Notes: a model not told the origin generated them from the letters alone. A DNA stretch of 64,000 nucleotides from Rhizobium sp. S152 (GCF_030380735.1 NZ_JAUDRZ010000003.1:124001-188000), one strand, 5' to 3'. Positions 54,205 to 62,245 are shown, counted from the first letter of the stretch. Numbers and translations are program-made.

Positions 54205-55182
54205 TTATTCGCTGAGAACAGTAAGATAAGGTCCGACGCGGGTGATTCGGATGCGGAAGGCATTCGCGAAACCATCCAGAGTCTCATTCGGCGCCGTGAG
54301 GTCGAGGCTGCCGGAAACCCGCTTTTCGGCCAGCGTCGCCTGTGCGATCACGATCTTGCCGGGGATATATCGGGCGATCTCTTCCACGACGGCCGATAGC
54401 GGCCGGTTGTCGAAAGCAAGGCGCCCTTGCCGCCACGCGATAGCCATGTCGGGATCGATATCTTCCACTGCTCCCAGCCGGCCGTACCCGTCATAGCTCA
54501 GTTGCTGGCGTTCGCTCACCTGAAGCTTCGCTTCGTCATCGAGCGGGCTCACGACCACGGCATGCTCGGTGACGACGACGCGCGTTTCGTCGGCCATGAG
54601 GTTGACATCAAAGGCGGTGCCGAGCGCCGTCGTCGTGCCGTTGCCGGCTTCGACGACGAAGGGACGGGATCGATCGGCGGCGACATGGAAATAGGCCTCC
54701 CCGCGCAAAAGCCGGATGCGACGCTCATTGCTTGTGAGGTCGACGGCGATCGCGGAGTTCGCGTTGAGTTCCACGGTGGAGCCATCGGCAAACGTGACGG
54801 TTTGCGGTTCCCCGACCTTGGACATCACATCCGCTCGCAGTCGCATCGGTCCGTCCGCGAGATAGAAAGCGCTGGAACAGAGGCCGAGAACGAGGATGGC
54901 GCCAATGACGGTCCGGGCGCGTGGCAGCGCGTGTTTGGCGGCGTTTCGCGTGAAGTCTATATCGCTGGATAGAAGGTGACTGGCATCTCCCATTAGCCGC
55001 TTCGCGCGCTCGTAGACGAGCGAGCGCGATGAATCCGCGGAAATCCATGCCTGAAACGCGGCCTCGACAGCTTCGTCGCCCGGATTGTCCTGTAGGCGGA
55101 TCAACCAGTCCACGGCCTGCTCGCGCAATTTTTTCTCGCTCGTTGGTTTGGCCTGCATCGGCTGCGAAAGACCTTCGGTCAC
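54205..55182 (-). CDS. fecR: FecR-like anti-sigma factor/iron sensor
   Basis: A 325-aa inner-membrane regulator. The N-terminal cytoplasmic part (15-60; REQAVDWLIRLQD, FQAWISADSSRSLVYER) is the FecR N-domain that binds the sigma factor; one helix (about 92-112; GAILVLGLCSSAFYL) crosses the membrane; the periplasmic FecR domain (125-215; TVTFADGSTVELNANSAIAVD, VRLLRGEAYFHVA type) and the C-terminal STN-like domain (240-325) meet the receptor. Starts at GTG, overlapping the sigma stop by 4 bp (GTGA). Confidence 0.9.
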   Translation of the reverse strand: MTEGLSQPMQAKPTSEKKLREQAVDWLIRLQDNPGDEAVEAAFQAWISADSSRSLVYERAKRLMGDASHLLSSDIDFTRNAAKHALPRARTVIGAILVLGLCSSAFYLADGPMRLRADVMSKVGEPQTVTFADGSTVELNANSAIAVDLTSNERRIRLLRGEAYFHVAADRSRPFVVEAGNGTTTALGTAFDVNLMADETRVVVTEHAVVVSPLDDEAKLQVSERQQLSYDGYGRLGAVEDIDPDMAIAWRQGRLAFDNRPLSAVVEEIARYIPGKIVIAQATLAEKRVSGSLDLTAPNETLDGFANAFRIRITRVGPYLTVLSE

Positions 55183-55739
55183 AGTGTGGATTCAATACGA
55201 TCGAGGCAGTGGAGATAAGCCTTGCGCAAATGCCGATCCACCATGTTTCGGCTGATCTTCAGCCGGCGGGCAATTTCCTCGGAGGACAGCTTGCCGACCC
55301 GGCTGGCGATGAAGACCCGTCTGCGCTGGACGGACATCTCCATGATCGCCACTTTCAGCATCATCATGCGGTGATGAAGGTCGAGGCCGACATCGGGCGA
55401 AGCCAATGGCGCGCTCACCTGAAGCGCCTCGGTTTCGCTGCCGGAAAACAATTTTGCCTCAAATCGTTGTCGCCGGAAGCGGTCTATGCCGAGGTTGACG
55501 CAGGATCGGATAAGGAAAGCTTTCAAGGACAGCTTGCCGTCCAGAGCGGCATGCTTGTCGCGCAGCCTCACATAGAGGTCATGGACGATCTCGCGGGCGA
55601 TCGCGGGCGGGTGGCCCTTGCGCCGCATGCTGCCGCACAGTTCTTCGTAGTGGGCGATGATCGCCATATCCAACAAGGTGGTCTGCGCGGTCTGGGGCAT
55701 GGATTGATCGGCTGCGGGGGCGATCCAATGCGCGGTCAT
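55179..55739 (-). CDS. fecI: FecI-like ECF sigma factor
   Basis: A 186-aa extracytoplasmic-function sigma factor. Region 2 (about 25-95) has EIVHDLYVRLRDKHA and FLIRSCVNLGIDRFRRQ; region 4 (120-180) has RRRVFIASRVGKLSSEEIARRLKISRNMVDRHLRKA. It should direct RNA polymerase to the receptor operon when the receptor signals through FecR. The ATG at 55739 lies 68 bp from a RirA-type iron box, so iron limitation would switch it on. The frame extends to 55829, but that part would cover the operator. Confidence 0.9.
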   Translation of the reverse strand: MTAHWIAPAADQSMPQTAQTTLLDMAIIAHYEELCGSMRRKGHPPAIAREIVHDLYVRLRDKHAALDGKLSLKAFLIRSCVNLGIDRFRRQRFEAKLFSGSETEALQVSAPLASPDVGLDLHHRMMMLKVAIMEMSVQRRRVFIASRVGKLSSEEIARRLKISRNMVDRHLRKAYLHCLDRIESTL

Positions 55740-55806
55740 GATTGTCTCGAAGGCTCTGGACAGATGCGGTTGGTCGCGTCTTAGCCAGCGCGCACGCGCG
55801 ATGCAA

Positions 55807-55835
55807 GAAAATATGACTATAATAATCATATTTTC
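55807..55835. promoter_or_regulatory. RirA-type iron-responsive operator (IRO box)
   Basis: GAAAATATGA (55807-55816) and its exact complement TCATATTTTC (55826-55835) flank a 9-bp spacer, giving TGA-N9-TCA inside a perfect 10-bp dyad. TGA-N9-TCA is the published IRO motif of RirA, the rhizobial iron repressor. It lies 68 bp upstream of the fecI-like start. Confidence 0.75.
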
Positions 55836-55875
55836 GGGAAGTTTGATGTAGCGGCGGCTTGCAGTCCTGTCACGC

Positions 55876-55889
55876 TAGGGACCAAAGTC
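55876..55889. promoter_or_regulatory. TAGGGAC-N3-AGTC motif, copy 1
   Basis: TAGGGAC-CAA-AGTC in the fecI/sensor kinase intergenic region, 174 bp before the kinase start. A second copy stands before the iron-binding protein gene at 58102. The GGAC...AGTC core is partly palindromic, as expected for a NarL/LuxR-type regulator such as the one at 57435. Confidence 0.35.
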
Positions 55890-55922
55890 GTCGTGACGGC
55901 GACTGCGTCTATCACTATAACC

Positions 55923-55937
55923 GGATGCATTGCATCC
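55923..55937. promoter_or_regulatory. GGATGCA-T-TGCATCC palindrome
   Basis: A perfect 7-bp inverted repeat with a one-base centre, 126 bp upstream of the sensor kinase start. A possible operator; no known regulator matched. Confidence 0.3.
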
Positions 55938-56062
55938 AGTTTGAAATATTGCCGGCACACCGTTGTCGTCACATGAGGGGCCGGTATCGGTGTGTATTGA
56001 TAGTCATCGCGATCGTGCGGATAAGTTTGATCTCGTGAAAGCCACCAGCCGAGAGTTTCGCC

Positions 56063-57448
56063 TTGCGCATTGACAGGACTTTTCCGGGCACGCTGCGATT
56101 GCGATTTAGCCTGGCGCAGCAATTCATTGTCGCTGGCGCCATCGTTCTTGTTATCGGCATGGTTCTTATAGGTCTGTGGGTGACGACCAGGATTGAGGAT
56201 GCGGCGGTTCGCAATTCGGCGGCGGCGACGGCGCTATATGTCGATGGCATTATCGCGCCGCTGACGCAGGAAATGGCGAGCGGAGCAGCGCTCAGCGAGA
56301 GTGCACAGCAACTATTAAAAGAGACGCTGCAACGCGGCGCTCTGCGCAGCCGGCTGTTTTCGTTCAAGCTCTGGCGCCCTGATGGAACAGTGATCTTCAG
56401 CACCGAGCAAACGCTTGTCGGCAGAAAATTTCGGGTTGGCACCGGCCTCACCACAGCGCTCGCCGGCGGGATCCACGCGCGGTTCGATGATCTGCATGCC
56501 GATGAGAACAAACTGGAGCGAGACAGCCGCCAGACGCTTCTGGAGATCTACAGCCCCATCCGCGAAGCCTGGTCCGGAGATGTCATCGGCGTCGCGGAGT
56601 TCTACGAAAGAGCCGATGATCTGAGCGCGGAACTGAGGAGCGCGCGTCTGCAGAGCTGGCTGGTAGTGGCTTCGGTCACGGCCGGCATGCTGGTGCTTCT
56701 CTTCGTCATCGTCGCGCGCGGTAGCCAGATCATCGCTACCCAGCGCCATTCGCTCGACCGCCAGGTGGCCGAACTGTCGCGGATGCTGTCGCTCAACGAT
56801 GCGCTCCGCGCGCGCGCTGATAAGGCAAACCAGCGAACAGCAACGCTGAACGAGCGATATCTGAGGCGTATTTCCGCAGAGCTTCACGACGGGCCGACCC
56901 AGTTGCTCGGGTTCGCCGCGCTGCGGCTGGAAGCAATCAGCAAGGGGCGTGCCCGCGACGACGATGCCCTGCAGGTCAAACAGTCCATCGCCGAGGCGAT
57001 CAAGGACATCCGCGACATCTGCCGCGGCCTGACCCTACCGGAACTGAAGCCGCTCGCCGGCCACGAGGTCGCGCGCCGCGCCATCCAGACGCACCAGACC
57101 CATTCGAAATCGAGTGTCGAGGCCGAGATCGGCGAAATCGCGGTTTCGTCGCAGGCGGCGAAGATCTGTATCTACCGCTTCATCCAGGAAACATTGAGCA
57201 ATGCCGCGCGGCATGCCAAAGCATCCGATATCTCGGTGAAGGTCAGAGAGCTCGGCGGCATGATCGAGGTGTCGGTGCATGATAATGGCATGGGGTTCCA
57301 GGTGAAGCCGGGTGATTTCGGTCTCGGTCTTGCCGGCATCGAGGAGCGGGTGGCCGGCCTTGGCGGGCAATTCCAGCTGATCTCGGATACCGCCGGCACG
57401 ACGGTGCGCATGACGATCCCAAGCGGAGCAGAGAGTGAAGACCTATAG
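56063..57448 (+). CDS. NarL-type sensor histidine kinase
   Basis: A 461-aa membrane kinase. It starts at TTG with GAGAG in front; no in-frame ATG fits. Helix 1 (about 18-42), a periplasmic sensor (45-195), helix 2 (198-220), then HisKA_3 with RISAELHDGPTQLL carrying the phospho-His, and HATPase with ETLSNAARHAKASD, VHDNGMGF and FGLGLAGIEERV. The gene overlaps the response regulator by 14 bp. The signal is unknown; location between two iron-uptake units points to iron or envelope sensing. Confidence 0.88.
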   Translation: MRIDRTFPGTLRLRFSLAQQFIVAGAIVLVIGMVLIGLWVTTRIEDAAVRNSAAATALYVDGIIAPLTQEMASGAALSESAQQLLKETLQRGALRSRLFSFKLWRPDGTVIFSTEQTLVGRKFRVGTGLTTALAGGIHARFDDLHADENKLERDSRQTLLEIYSPIREAWSGDVIGVAEFYERADDLSAELRSARLQSWLVVASVTAGMLVLLFVIVARGSQIIATQRHSLDRQVAELSRMLSLNDALRARADKANQRTATLNERYLRRISAELHDGPTQLLGFAALRLEAISKGRARDDDALQVKQSIAEAIKDIRDICRGLTLPELKPLAGHEVARRAIQTHQTHSKSSVEAEIGEIAVSSQAAKICIYRFIQETLSNAARHAKASDISVKVRELGGMIEVSVHDNGMGFQVKPGDFGLGLAGIEERVAGLGGQFQLISDTAGTTVRMTIPSGAESEDL

Positions 57449-58082
57449 AATTGTCGTCGCGGACGATCACCCGATTTATCGCAATGGCCTGGTTCGCAGC
57501 CTCGAGGACGAGCCGGAGTTCGAGGTCGTCGGCGAGGCATCGACGGCGGATGATGCGGTGGCCGCCTATCGTGAGCACTCGCCCGACGCACTCCTTCTAG
57601 ACTTGTCGATGCCCGGCGGCGGGCACGCGGCATTGGCGACGATCCTTGGCGATTATCCCGATGCCGTCGTTATTGTGCTTACGGCATCGGAAGATGATGA
57701 TGACCTCTTCTACGCGGTGAAAGGAGGGGCAAGGGGCTATGTGCTGAAGGGCGTCGACGCCTCGGAACTGGTCGATATCGTCGAGCGGGTGATCGCGGGC
57801 GAAAGCTACGTCTCGCCCGACCTCGCATCACGAATCCTCACAGAACTCAAGCCCGCCGCGCCGCGGTTGCCCGCGGACAATATGCTTGCCAGTCTGACGC
57901 CACGTGAGGAGCAGATCCTCGCGCTCGTGGCCGAGGGCAACAGCAACAAGGAAGTGGCCCGCCGGCTCGGCCTGCAGGAAAAGACGATCAAGCACAACAT
58001 GACGCGTATCCTGCAAAAGCTGAAGGCACGAAACCGGACCGAGGCAGCGATGCTGCTGCGCGATACTCGCGCTCGCGAGTGA
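57435..58082 (+). CDS. NarL/LuxR-family response regulator
   Basis: A 215-aa regulator starting at GTG. The receiver (5-120) has IVVADDHPIYRNGL, ALLLDLSMPGGG with the phospho-Asp, VLTASED and YVLKGVD with the switch Lys. The LuxR helix-turn-helix (about 148-210) has LTPREEQILALVAEGNSNKEVA and KTIKHNMTRILQKL. Partner of the kinase at 56063. The TAGGGAC-N3-AGTC dyad before this operon and before the next gene is a candidate target. Confidence 0.91.
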   Translation: MKTYRIVVADDHPIYRNGLVRSLEDEPEFEVVGEASTADDAVAAYREHSPDALLLDLSMPGGGHAALATILGDYPDAVVIVLTASEDDDDLFYAVKGGARGYVLKGVDASELVDIVERVIAGESYVSPDLASRILTELKPAAPRLPADNMLASLTPREEQILALVAEGNSNKEVARRLGLQEKTIKHNMTRILQKLKARNRTEAAMLLRDTRARE

Positions 58083-58101
58083 TGGTCCTGATGGTGCGCC
58101 T

Positions 58102-58116
58102 TAGGGACTTTAGTCC
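58102..58116. promoter_or_regulatory. TAGGGAC-N3-AGTCC motif, copy 2
   Basis: TAGGGAC-TTT-AGTCC, containing the dyad GGACT-TT-AGTCC, 136 bp before the Fe(III)-binding protein gene and 19 bp after the response regulator stop. Same 11 fixed bases as the copy at 55876. Confidence 0.38.
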
Positions 58117-58251
58117 GCATGGCGTCCCGTATCGTTCCCGTTATAAGTGGAGTGTATTCTTCCAGTTTGAGCGCCTCTGGTGTTCCGCGGAAGCAACATC
58201 CGATCCCGGTATGGCGGTTTGCGACCGCATGGGACGCACAAGGAGAACCAG

Positions 58252-59259
58252 ATGAAAAAGTCGATCCGGATGACATTGACAGTGTTGTCGCTGCTGGCCG
58301 CAACCTCGCTTGCCTCGGGCGCCGGCGCGCAGGATGCCGAGGGCATCGTTGTCTATAACGCGCAGCACGAAAGCCTCGGCAACGCCTGGGTTGAGGGCTT
58401 CACGAAGGAAACAGGCATCAAGGTCACGGTCCGCAAAGGCAGCGACACGCAGTTCGCCAACCAGCTGATCCAGGAAGGGGACGCTTCGCCGGCGGACGTC
58501 TTCCTCACCGAGAACTCGCCCGCCATGGCGCTGGTCGATGGTGCAGGCCTGTTCGCCCCGGTCGACAAGGAAACGCTGGATCAGGTTCCCGCCGAGTATC
58601 GCCCGGCAGACGGCCGTTGGACCGGTATCGCTGCGCGCACGACCGTCTTCGCCTACGACAAGACCAAGCTGACCGAAGACAAGCTGCCGAAGTCGATGCT
58701 CGATCTGGCCGATCCGGCCTGGAAGGGCCGTTGGGGCGCATCTCCCGCCGGTGCCGATTTCCAGGCGATCGTCGGCGCATTGCTGCAGCTGAAGGGCGAG
58801 GAAGCCACCAGCGCATGGCTGAAGGCGATGAAGGAAAACTCCGCGCCGTACAAGGGCAACAGCGTCGCCATGAAGGCCGTGAACGCCGGCGAAGTCGAAG
58901 GCGCGATCATCTATCACTACTACTGGTTCGGCGACCAGGCAAAGACCGGCGAAAACAGCAAGAACGTCGCGCTGCACTACTTCAAGAACCAGGATCCGGG
59001 CGCCTTCGTCAGCGTTTCCGGTGGCGGCGTCCTGAAGTCCAGCAAGCACCAGAAGGAAGCGCAGGCGCTTCTCAAGTGGATCACCGGCAAATCCGGCCAG
59101 TCCGTTCTCAAGGACGGTGATTCATTCGAGTACGCCATCGCCGGCGACGCGAACCCGAAGCTGGTCCCGCTCAAGGATCTGGATGCGCCGAAGGTCGAGG
59201 CATCGACGCTTGACAGCAAGAAGGTCGTGGAACTGATGACGGCCGCCGGCCTGCTGTAA
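58252..59259 (+). CDS. Periplasmic Fe(III)-binding protein (FbpA/AfuA type), orphan
   Basis: A 335-aa ABC substrate-binding protein. Signal peptide 1-26 (ending GAGAQ). IVVYNAQHESLGNAW is the FbpA opening, DVFLTENSPAM the anion-binding part, and AIIYHYYWFG carries the adjacent tyrosines that bind ferric iron. AGGAG precedes the ATG. In FbpABC or FutABC systems permease and ATPase genes follow; here none does, and cytochrome b561 comes next. It may serve a transporter encoded elsewhere. No TGA-N9-TCA box is visible upstream. Confidence 0.88.
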   Translation: MKKSIRMTLTVLSLLAATSLASGAGAQDAEGIVVYNAQHESLGNAWVEGFTKETGIKVTVRKGSDTQFANQLIQEGDASPADVFLTENSPAMALVDGAGLFAPVDKETLDQVPAEYRPADGRWTGIAARTTVFAYDKTKLTEDKLPKSMLDLADPAWKGRWGASPAGADFQAIVGALLQLKGEEATSAWLKAMKENSAPYKGNSVAMKAVNAGEVEGAIIYHYYWFGDQAKTGENSKNVALHYFKNQDPGAFVSVSGGGVLKSSKHQKEAQALLKWITGKSGQSVLKDGDSFEYAIAGDANPKLVPLKDLDAPKVEASTLDSKKVVELMTAAGLL

Positions 59260-59319
59260 GGCAATACGCGGCCGCCGGCGGACGATCTGCCCGCGGCCCG
59301 ATTTCTCTGTCAAATCAAC

Positions 59320-59352
59320 GCAAAAGTGAAACCGGACAGGATTCACTTTTGC
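59320..59352. terminator. Perfect 11-bp stem-loop after the iron-binding protein gene
   Basis: GCAAAAGTGAA (59320-59330) and TTCACTTTTGC (59342-59352) are exact complements around an 11-nt loop. It lies 60 bp after the stop and 62 bp before the cytochrome gene. Likely a terminator, processing site or dispersed stem-loop repeat; there is no uninterrupted T-tract. Confidence 0.5.
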
Positions 59353-59414
59353 CTTTCGGCTGTTAAAAGCCAGCCTGACCCGATGACAGAGAATGATAGC
59401 ATGAAAGAGCGGAC

Positions 59415-60023
59415 ATGATGGATGTGACGGCACAGGGCAGCGAACAGAACTTCTGGATGGATTCGCCGCTGCGCTACGGGCTCATCAGCCGCGTTCTGCA
59501 TTGGGTTATGGCCTATCTGCTCGTCTGGCAATTCACCACCATCCTGCTATGGCGCCTCGGCGGTCCGACCGACTGGGTGAAGACCATTACATCCTTTGGT
59601 CCCTATCACGGAACCGTTGGCTGGGTGACCGTTATCCTGGTCGTCATCCGCGCCATCTGGGCCATGATCAATCGCCGCAGACGTCCGGCGCATGGCGGGG
59701 GAAGGTTGGCCGCGGCTGCGCGCGCCGGCCACGTGGTTCTCTACGGTCTGATGTTTGCAATCCCGGCGCTGGCGCTGCTGCGCAGTTACGGAAACGGCAA
59801 GGGCTGGAAGCTGTGGGGCGTCCAGATCATCCCGGAAACAGGCGTTGAGATTGGCTGGATGATCGCGCCGGCGAATGCGATGCACAGCGTCCTTGCCTGG
59901 TGCCTGTCGGCTGCAATTCTTGGCCATGTCGCCATGGCTTTCATACATCGGCTGGTGTTCAGGGACCGGACGCTGGCCACCATGGCCGGCCCGTTGCGGC
60001 CGGTCGCGCGGCAGGCGGGCTAG
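59415..60023 (+). CDS. Cytochrome b561 family protein
   Basis: A 202-aa four-helix di-heme b membrane protein. Heme-ligand histidines are visible in SRVLHWVMAYL (helix 1), GPYHGTVGWV (helix 2), ARAGHVVLYGLMF (helix 3) and ILGHVAMAFIHRLVF (helix 4). CybB-type proteins pass electrons from quinol to oxygen or superoxide chemistry. It starts at tandem ATGs at 59415. The nearby iron-binding protein suggests a ferric-reductase role, but this is inferred. Confidence 0.88.
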   Translation: MMDVTAQGSEQNFWMDSPLRYGLISRVLHWVMAYLLVWQFTTILLWRLGGPTDWVKTITSFGPYHGTVGWVTVILVVIRAIWAMINRRRRPAHGGGRLAAAARAGHVVLYGLMFAIPALALLRSYGNGKGWKLWGVQIIPETGVEIGWMIAPANAMHSVLAWCLSAAILGHVAMAFIHRLVFRDRTLATMAGPLRPVARQAG

Positions 60024-60073
60024 CCACGCGTCTCGTCAGGAGCGACCGTTGCCGGCCGCCCCTGTATCGTCTG

Positions 60074-60679
60074 TTACTTCTTTTTTTCGGTATAGGCCTT
60101 GAACGAGGCCGCAACTTCGGCCTGGGCCTTTTCGGCGTTCTCGAAGCCGTTCAGTTCAACGACCTTGCGCTTGTCGGGGAGCTGCTTGTAGACGCGGAAG
60201 AATGCCTGCAGGCGCTGCTGCTCGATCTCGGCTAGATCCGTGACTTCCTTGATCTTGTCATAGGTCGGGTCGATATCGCTCGCCGGAACCGCAACGATCT
60301 TGTCGTCCACTTCGCCGCCGTCGATCATCTTCAGGACGCCGATCGGGCGAACCTTGATGATGGCGCCGGGAACGACCGGCTCGCGGGTGTAAACAAGGGC
60401 GTCGAGCGGGTCGCCGTCACCGCCGAGCGAGCTGGTGATCGAGCCGTAGTTCGCCGGGTAGACGACCGGCATCGACTGGTAGCGGTCGACAACCAGGTGA
60501 CCCGTGTCGGCGTCGATCTCGTACTTGGTGAAGCTGCCCTGCGGGATTTCGATCGCGGTGTAGAATTCCTTGCCGTCTGGCTCGGACTGCGGAAAATCGA
60601 GATAGGATACGTAATCGGCCGCGAAAGACGCGGTGGCGGTTGCAGACAGCATCGTTGCTGCAAGAATGAACGACTTCAT
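60074..60679 (-). CDS. Exported inorganic pyrophosphatase (family I)
   Basis: A 201-aa family I pyrophosphatase with a clear signal peptide (MKSFILAATMLSATATASFA). Mature motifs: YPANYGSI, the signature GDGDPLDALVY with Asp88, Asp90 and Asp93, and GVLKMIDGGEVDDKIVAV. The enzyme hydrolyses PPi with Mg2+ or Mn2+. Most family I enzymes are cytoplasmic, so a periplasmic copy is unusual. It converges on the cytochrome gene and is divergent from the Mn2+ riboswitch-mntP unit. Confidence 0.88.
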   Translation of the reverse strand: MKSFILAATMLSATATASFAADYVSYLDFPQSEPDGKEFYTAIEIPQGSFTKYEIDADTGHLVVDRYQSMPVVYPANYGSITSSLGGDGDPLDALVYTREPVVPGAIIKVRPIGVLKMIDGGEVDDKIVAVPASDIDPTYDKIKEVTDLAEIEQQRLQAFFRVYKQLPDKRKVVELNGFENAEKAQAEVAASFKAYTEKKK

Positions 60680-60781
60680 CAGGGCCCCCTTGGTTGGATG
60701 AAACGAGCTCCGCCTATTGGTGGGAGGTTACAGGACTGTGACAGCGCGCCCTGATGCCGCTGACATTCTTGTGACCAAAGC

Positions 60782-60799
60782 CACTCGCTCCTGCGAGTG
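60782..60799. promoter_or_regulatory. Hairpin in the pyrophosphatase/mntP divergent region
   Basis: CACTCGC-TCCT-GCGAGTG, a perfect 7-bp stem with a 4-nt loop. About 30 bp further, GCGCAATTGCAAATC (60828-60842) loosely resembles manganese-responsive Mur sites, but the match is weak. Confidence 0.3.
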
Positions 60800-60919
60800 C
60801 TTCTCAGAAGCATTCCGCACCTCCGACGCGCAATTGCAAATCATTGTTATTACAAGATATTTATCAGTTCATGTCGCAGGTTTCCGGTTGACACCCAGGC
60901 GCCTTTCCCGTACCTCGCA

Positions 60920-61028
60920 TGGCCATCGGGGAGTAGCTACCGCGCGTGCAGCGGGGGCGCGTCAACAGGCTCGTGCGGCATGCACGTGGCGCGTTCGACC
61001 GGGTGACCGGTTCGGCAAGACCGTGGCA
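60920..61028 (+). ncRNA. yybP-ykoY manganese riboswitch
   Basis: The leader of mntP carries the conserved words of the yybP-ykoY class: GGGGAGTAGC (60928-60937), the GTCAACAGGCTCG loop (60961-60973) and GGCAAGACC near the end (61014-61022), separated by GC-rich stems. Mn2+ binding between the two conserved loops turns expression on. Boundaries are approximate. Confidence 0.8.
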
Positions 61029-61090
61029 CGACCGTTCGGCTCGGACAGAGCGGGAAGGCCAGGTTTTACATGTCCGCAAGGAACGCTCCC

Positions 61091-61657
61091 ATGTCTATCA
61101 TGGCAATCATCGTGCTCGCTTTCAGCATGTCCATGGATGCCTTCGCGGTCTCCGTCGGCCGAGGTGCCGCAATCGGTCGACCGCGCTTTGTCGAAACCAT
61201 TCGGACGGGGCTCGTCTTCGGCGTCGTCGAGGCGATAACGCCGCTCATCGGTTGGGCGGCCGGTGTCGCAGCAGCGCGATTTGTGACCGCCGTAGATCAC
61301 TGGATCGCTTTCGGTCTGCTTTCGGCAGTCGGATTCAACATGCTTTACGCCGCACTGCGAAACGTCCCCGAAAAAGAAGAGAACAAGCCAGCGGCATCGT
61401 TCATGATGCTCGTCGCGGTCGCGATCGGCACGAGCCTGGATGCGATGGCCGTTGGCGTCTCGCTTGCATTTCTTGAGGTAAACATCGTCATCATCGCCGC
61501 AGCGATCGGCCTGGCGACGTTCCTGATGTCTTCAGGCGGAATGCTGGTTGGCCGCATCATCGGCGAGCGTTTCGGCCGCATGGCCGAGGGCGTCGCTGGG
61601 GTCGCGCTTTTCGTCCTCGGCCTGTCGATCCTTTACGAGCATCTGCGCGCCGGCTAG
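61091..61657 (+). CDS. mntP: Manganese efflux pump MntP
   Basis: A 188-aa inner-membrane Mn2+ exporter, the same length as E. coli MntP. Two DUF204 repeats show [13 protein letters not shown] (Asp16) and [13 protein letters not shown] (Asp117), the acidic residues known to be needed in E. coli. Six predicted helices. The ATG at 61091 aligns with family starts and follows AAGGAACGC; an ATG at 61070 is in frame. Controlled by the upstream manganese riboswitch. Its TAG shares CTAG with the stop of the converging DUF2934 gene. Confidence 0.92.
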   Translation: MSIMAIIVLAFSMSMDAFAVSVGRGAAIGRPRFVETIRTGLVFGVVEAITPLIGWAAGVAAARFVTAVDHWIAFGLLSAVGFNMLYAALRNVPEKEENKPAASFMMLVAVAIGTSLDAMAVGVSLAFLEVNIVIIAAAIGLATFLMSSGGMLVGRIIGERFGRMAEGVAGVALFVLGLSILYEHLRAG

Positions 61658-61986
61658 GGCTGTTCGCGCGTGCCGGGCGACGCTTCGCGCTGGTCGGCGT
61701 CCTCAAGATCGCTGGCGACGACGAAGGCGTCGTTATGCTCGCGCGCGGCCTCGCGCAACGCACCGAGATTAGGCACGTCATCGCCTTCGATCGCGTCGCC
61801 GCTGTGACTGATCTCGTGCTCCGCCTGTGCCCAGTGCTCGCCATCGCGCCCCTGCGGCTTGCCTTCCTGTTCCCAGATTTCATAGGCGCGAGCCCGCACT
61901 TCCTGCCATATCTGCTCAGGTGTCTTGGGGTCGGTTATCGGCTGTGCCGGATTGGTGCGAGATGGTGTTGACGAATGATTGGACAT
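61654..61986 (-). CDS. DUF2934 domain protein, acidic type
   Basis: A 110-aa cytoplasmic protein. The DUF2934 segment (about 27-60) reads [15 protein letters not shown] followed by HWAQAEHE, as in the gene at 18836. The tail is acidic (DAIEGDD, DLEDADQ). Function unknown. AAGGAGCG precedes the ATG. Overlaps mntP by 4 bp tail to tail. Confidence 0.8.
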   Translation of the reverse strand: MSNHSSTPSRTNPAQPITDPKTPEQIWQEVRARAYEIWEQEGKPQGRDGEHWAQAEHEISHSGDAIEGDDVPNLGALREAAREHNDAFVVASDLEDADQREASPGTREQP

Positions 61987-62245
61987 TGTTCGCTCCTTGG
62001 TAAGCGAGATCTAACCTACAGGCTGGCCCAAAGTTCCGGTCGACGACCACGAGATGTGAGTATCAAGCAACGGAAAGCCCGGTGCGGAGAGACCGGCACC
62101 GGACTTTTATTTCCCATCAGCGAGTAGGGTGGTTCGCCGATCGAGCGAGGCTACAGGAATGCCTTGCTACACTTCTAATGAAGAAATGGGCGATAGGTTC
62201 CAACAACTGCTCCTACGCAGTCCGACCATGACGTAGCCGAAAAAA

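Noticed and set aside
60828..60842. GCGCAATTGCAAATC as a manganese-regulator (Mur) site.
   Set aside because: Only a loose match to published Mur-responsive sequences; noted in the nearby hairpin entry but not called.
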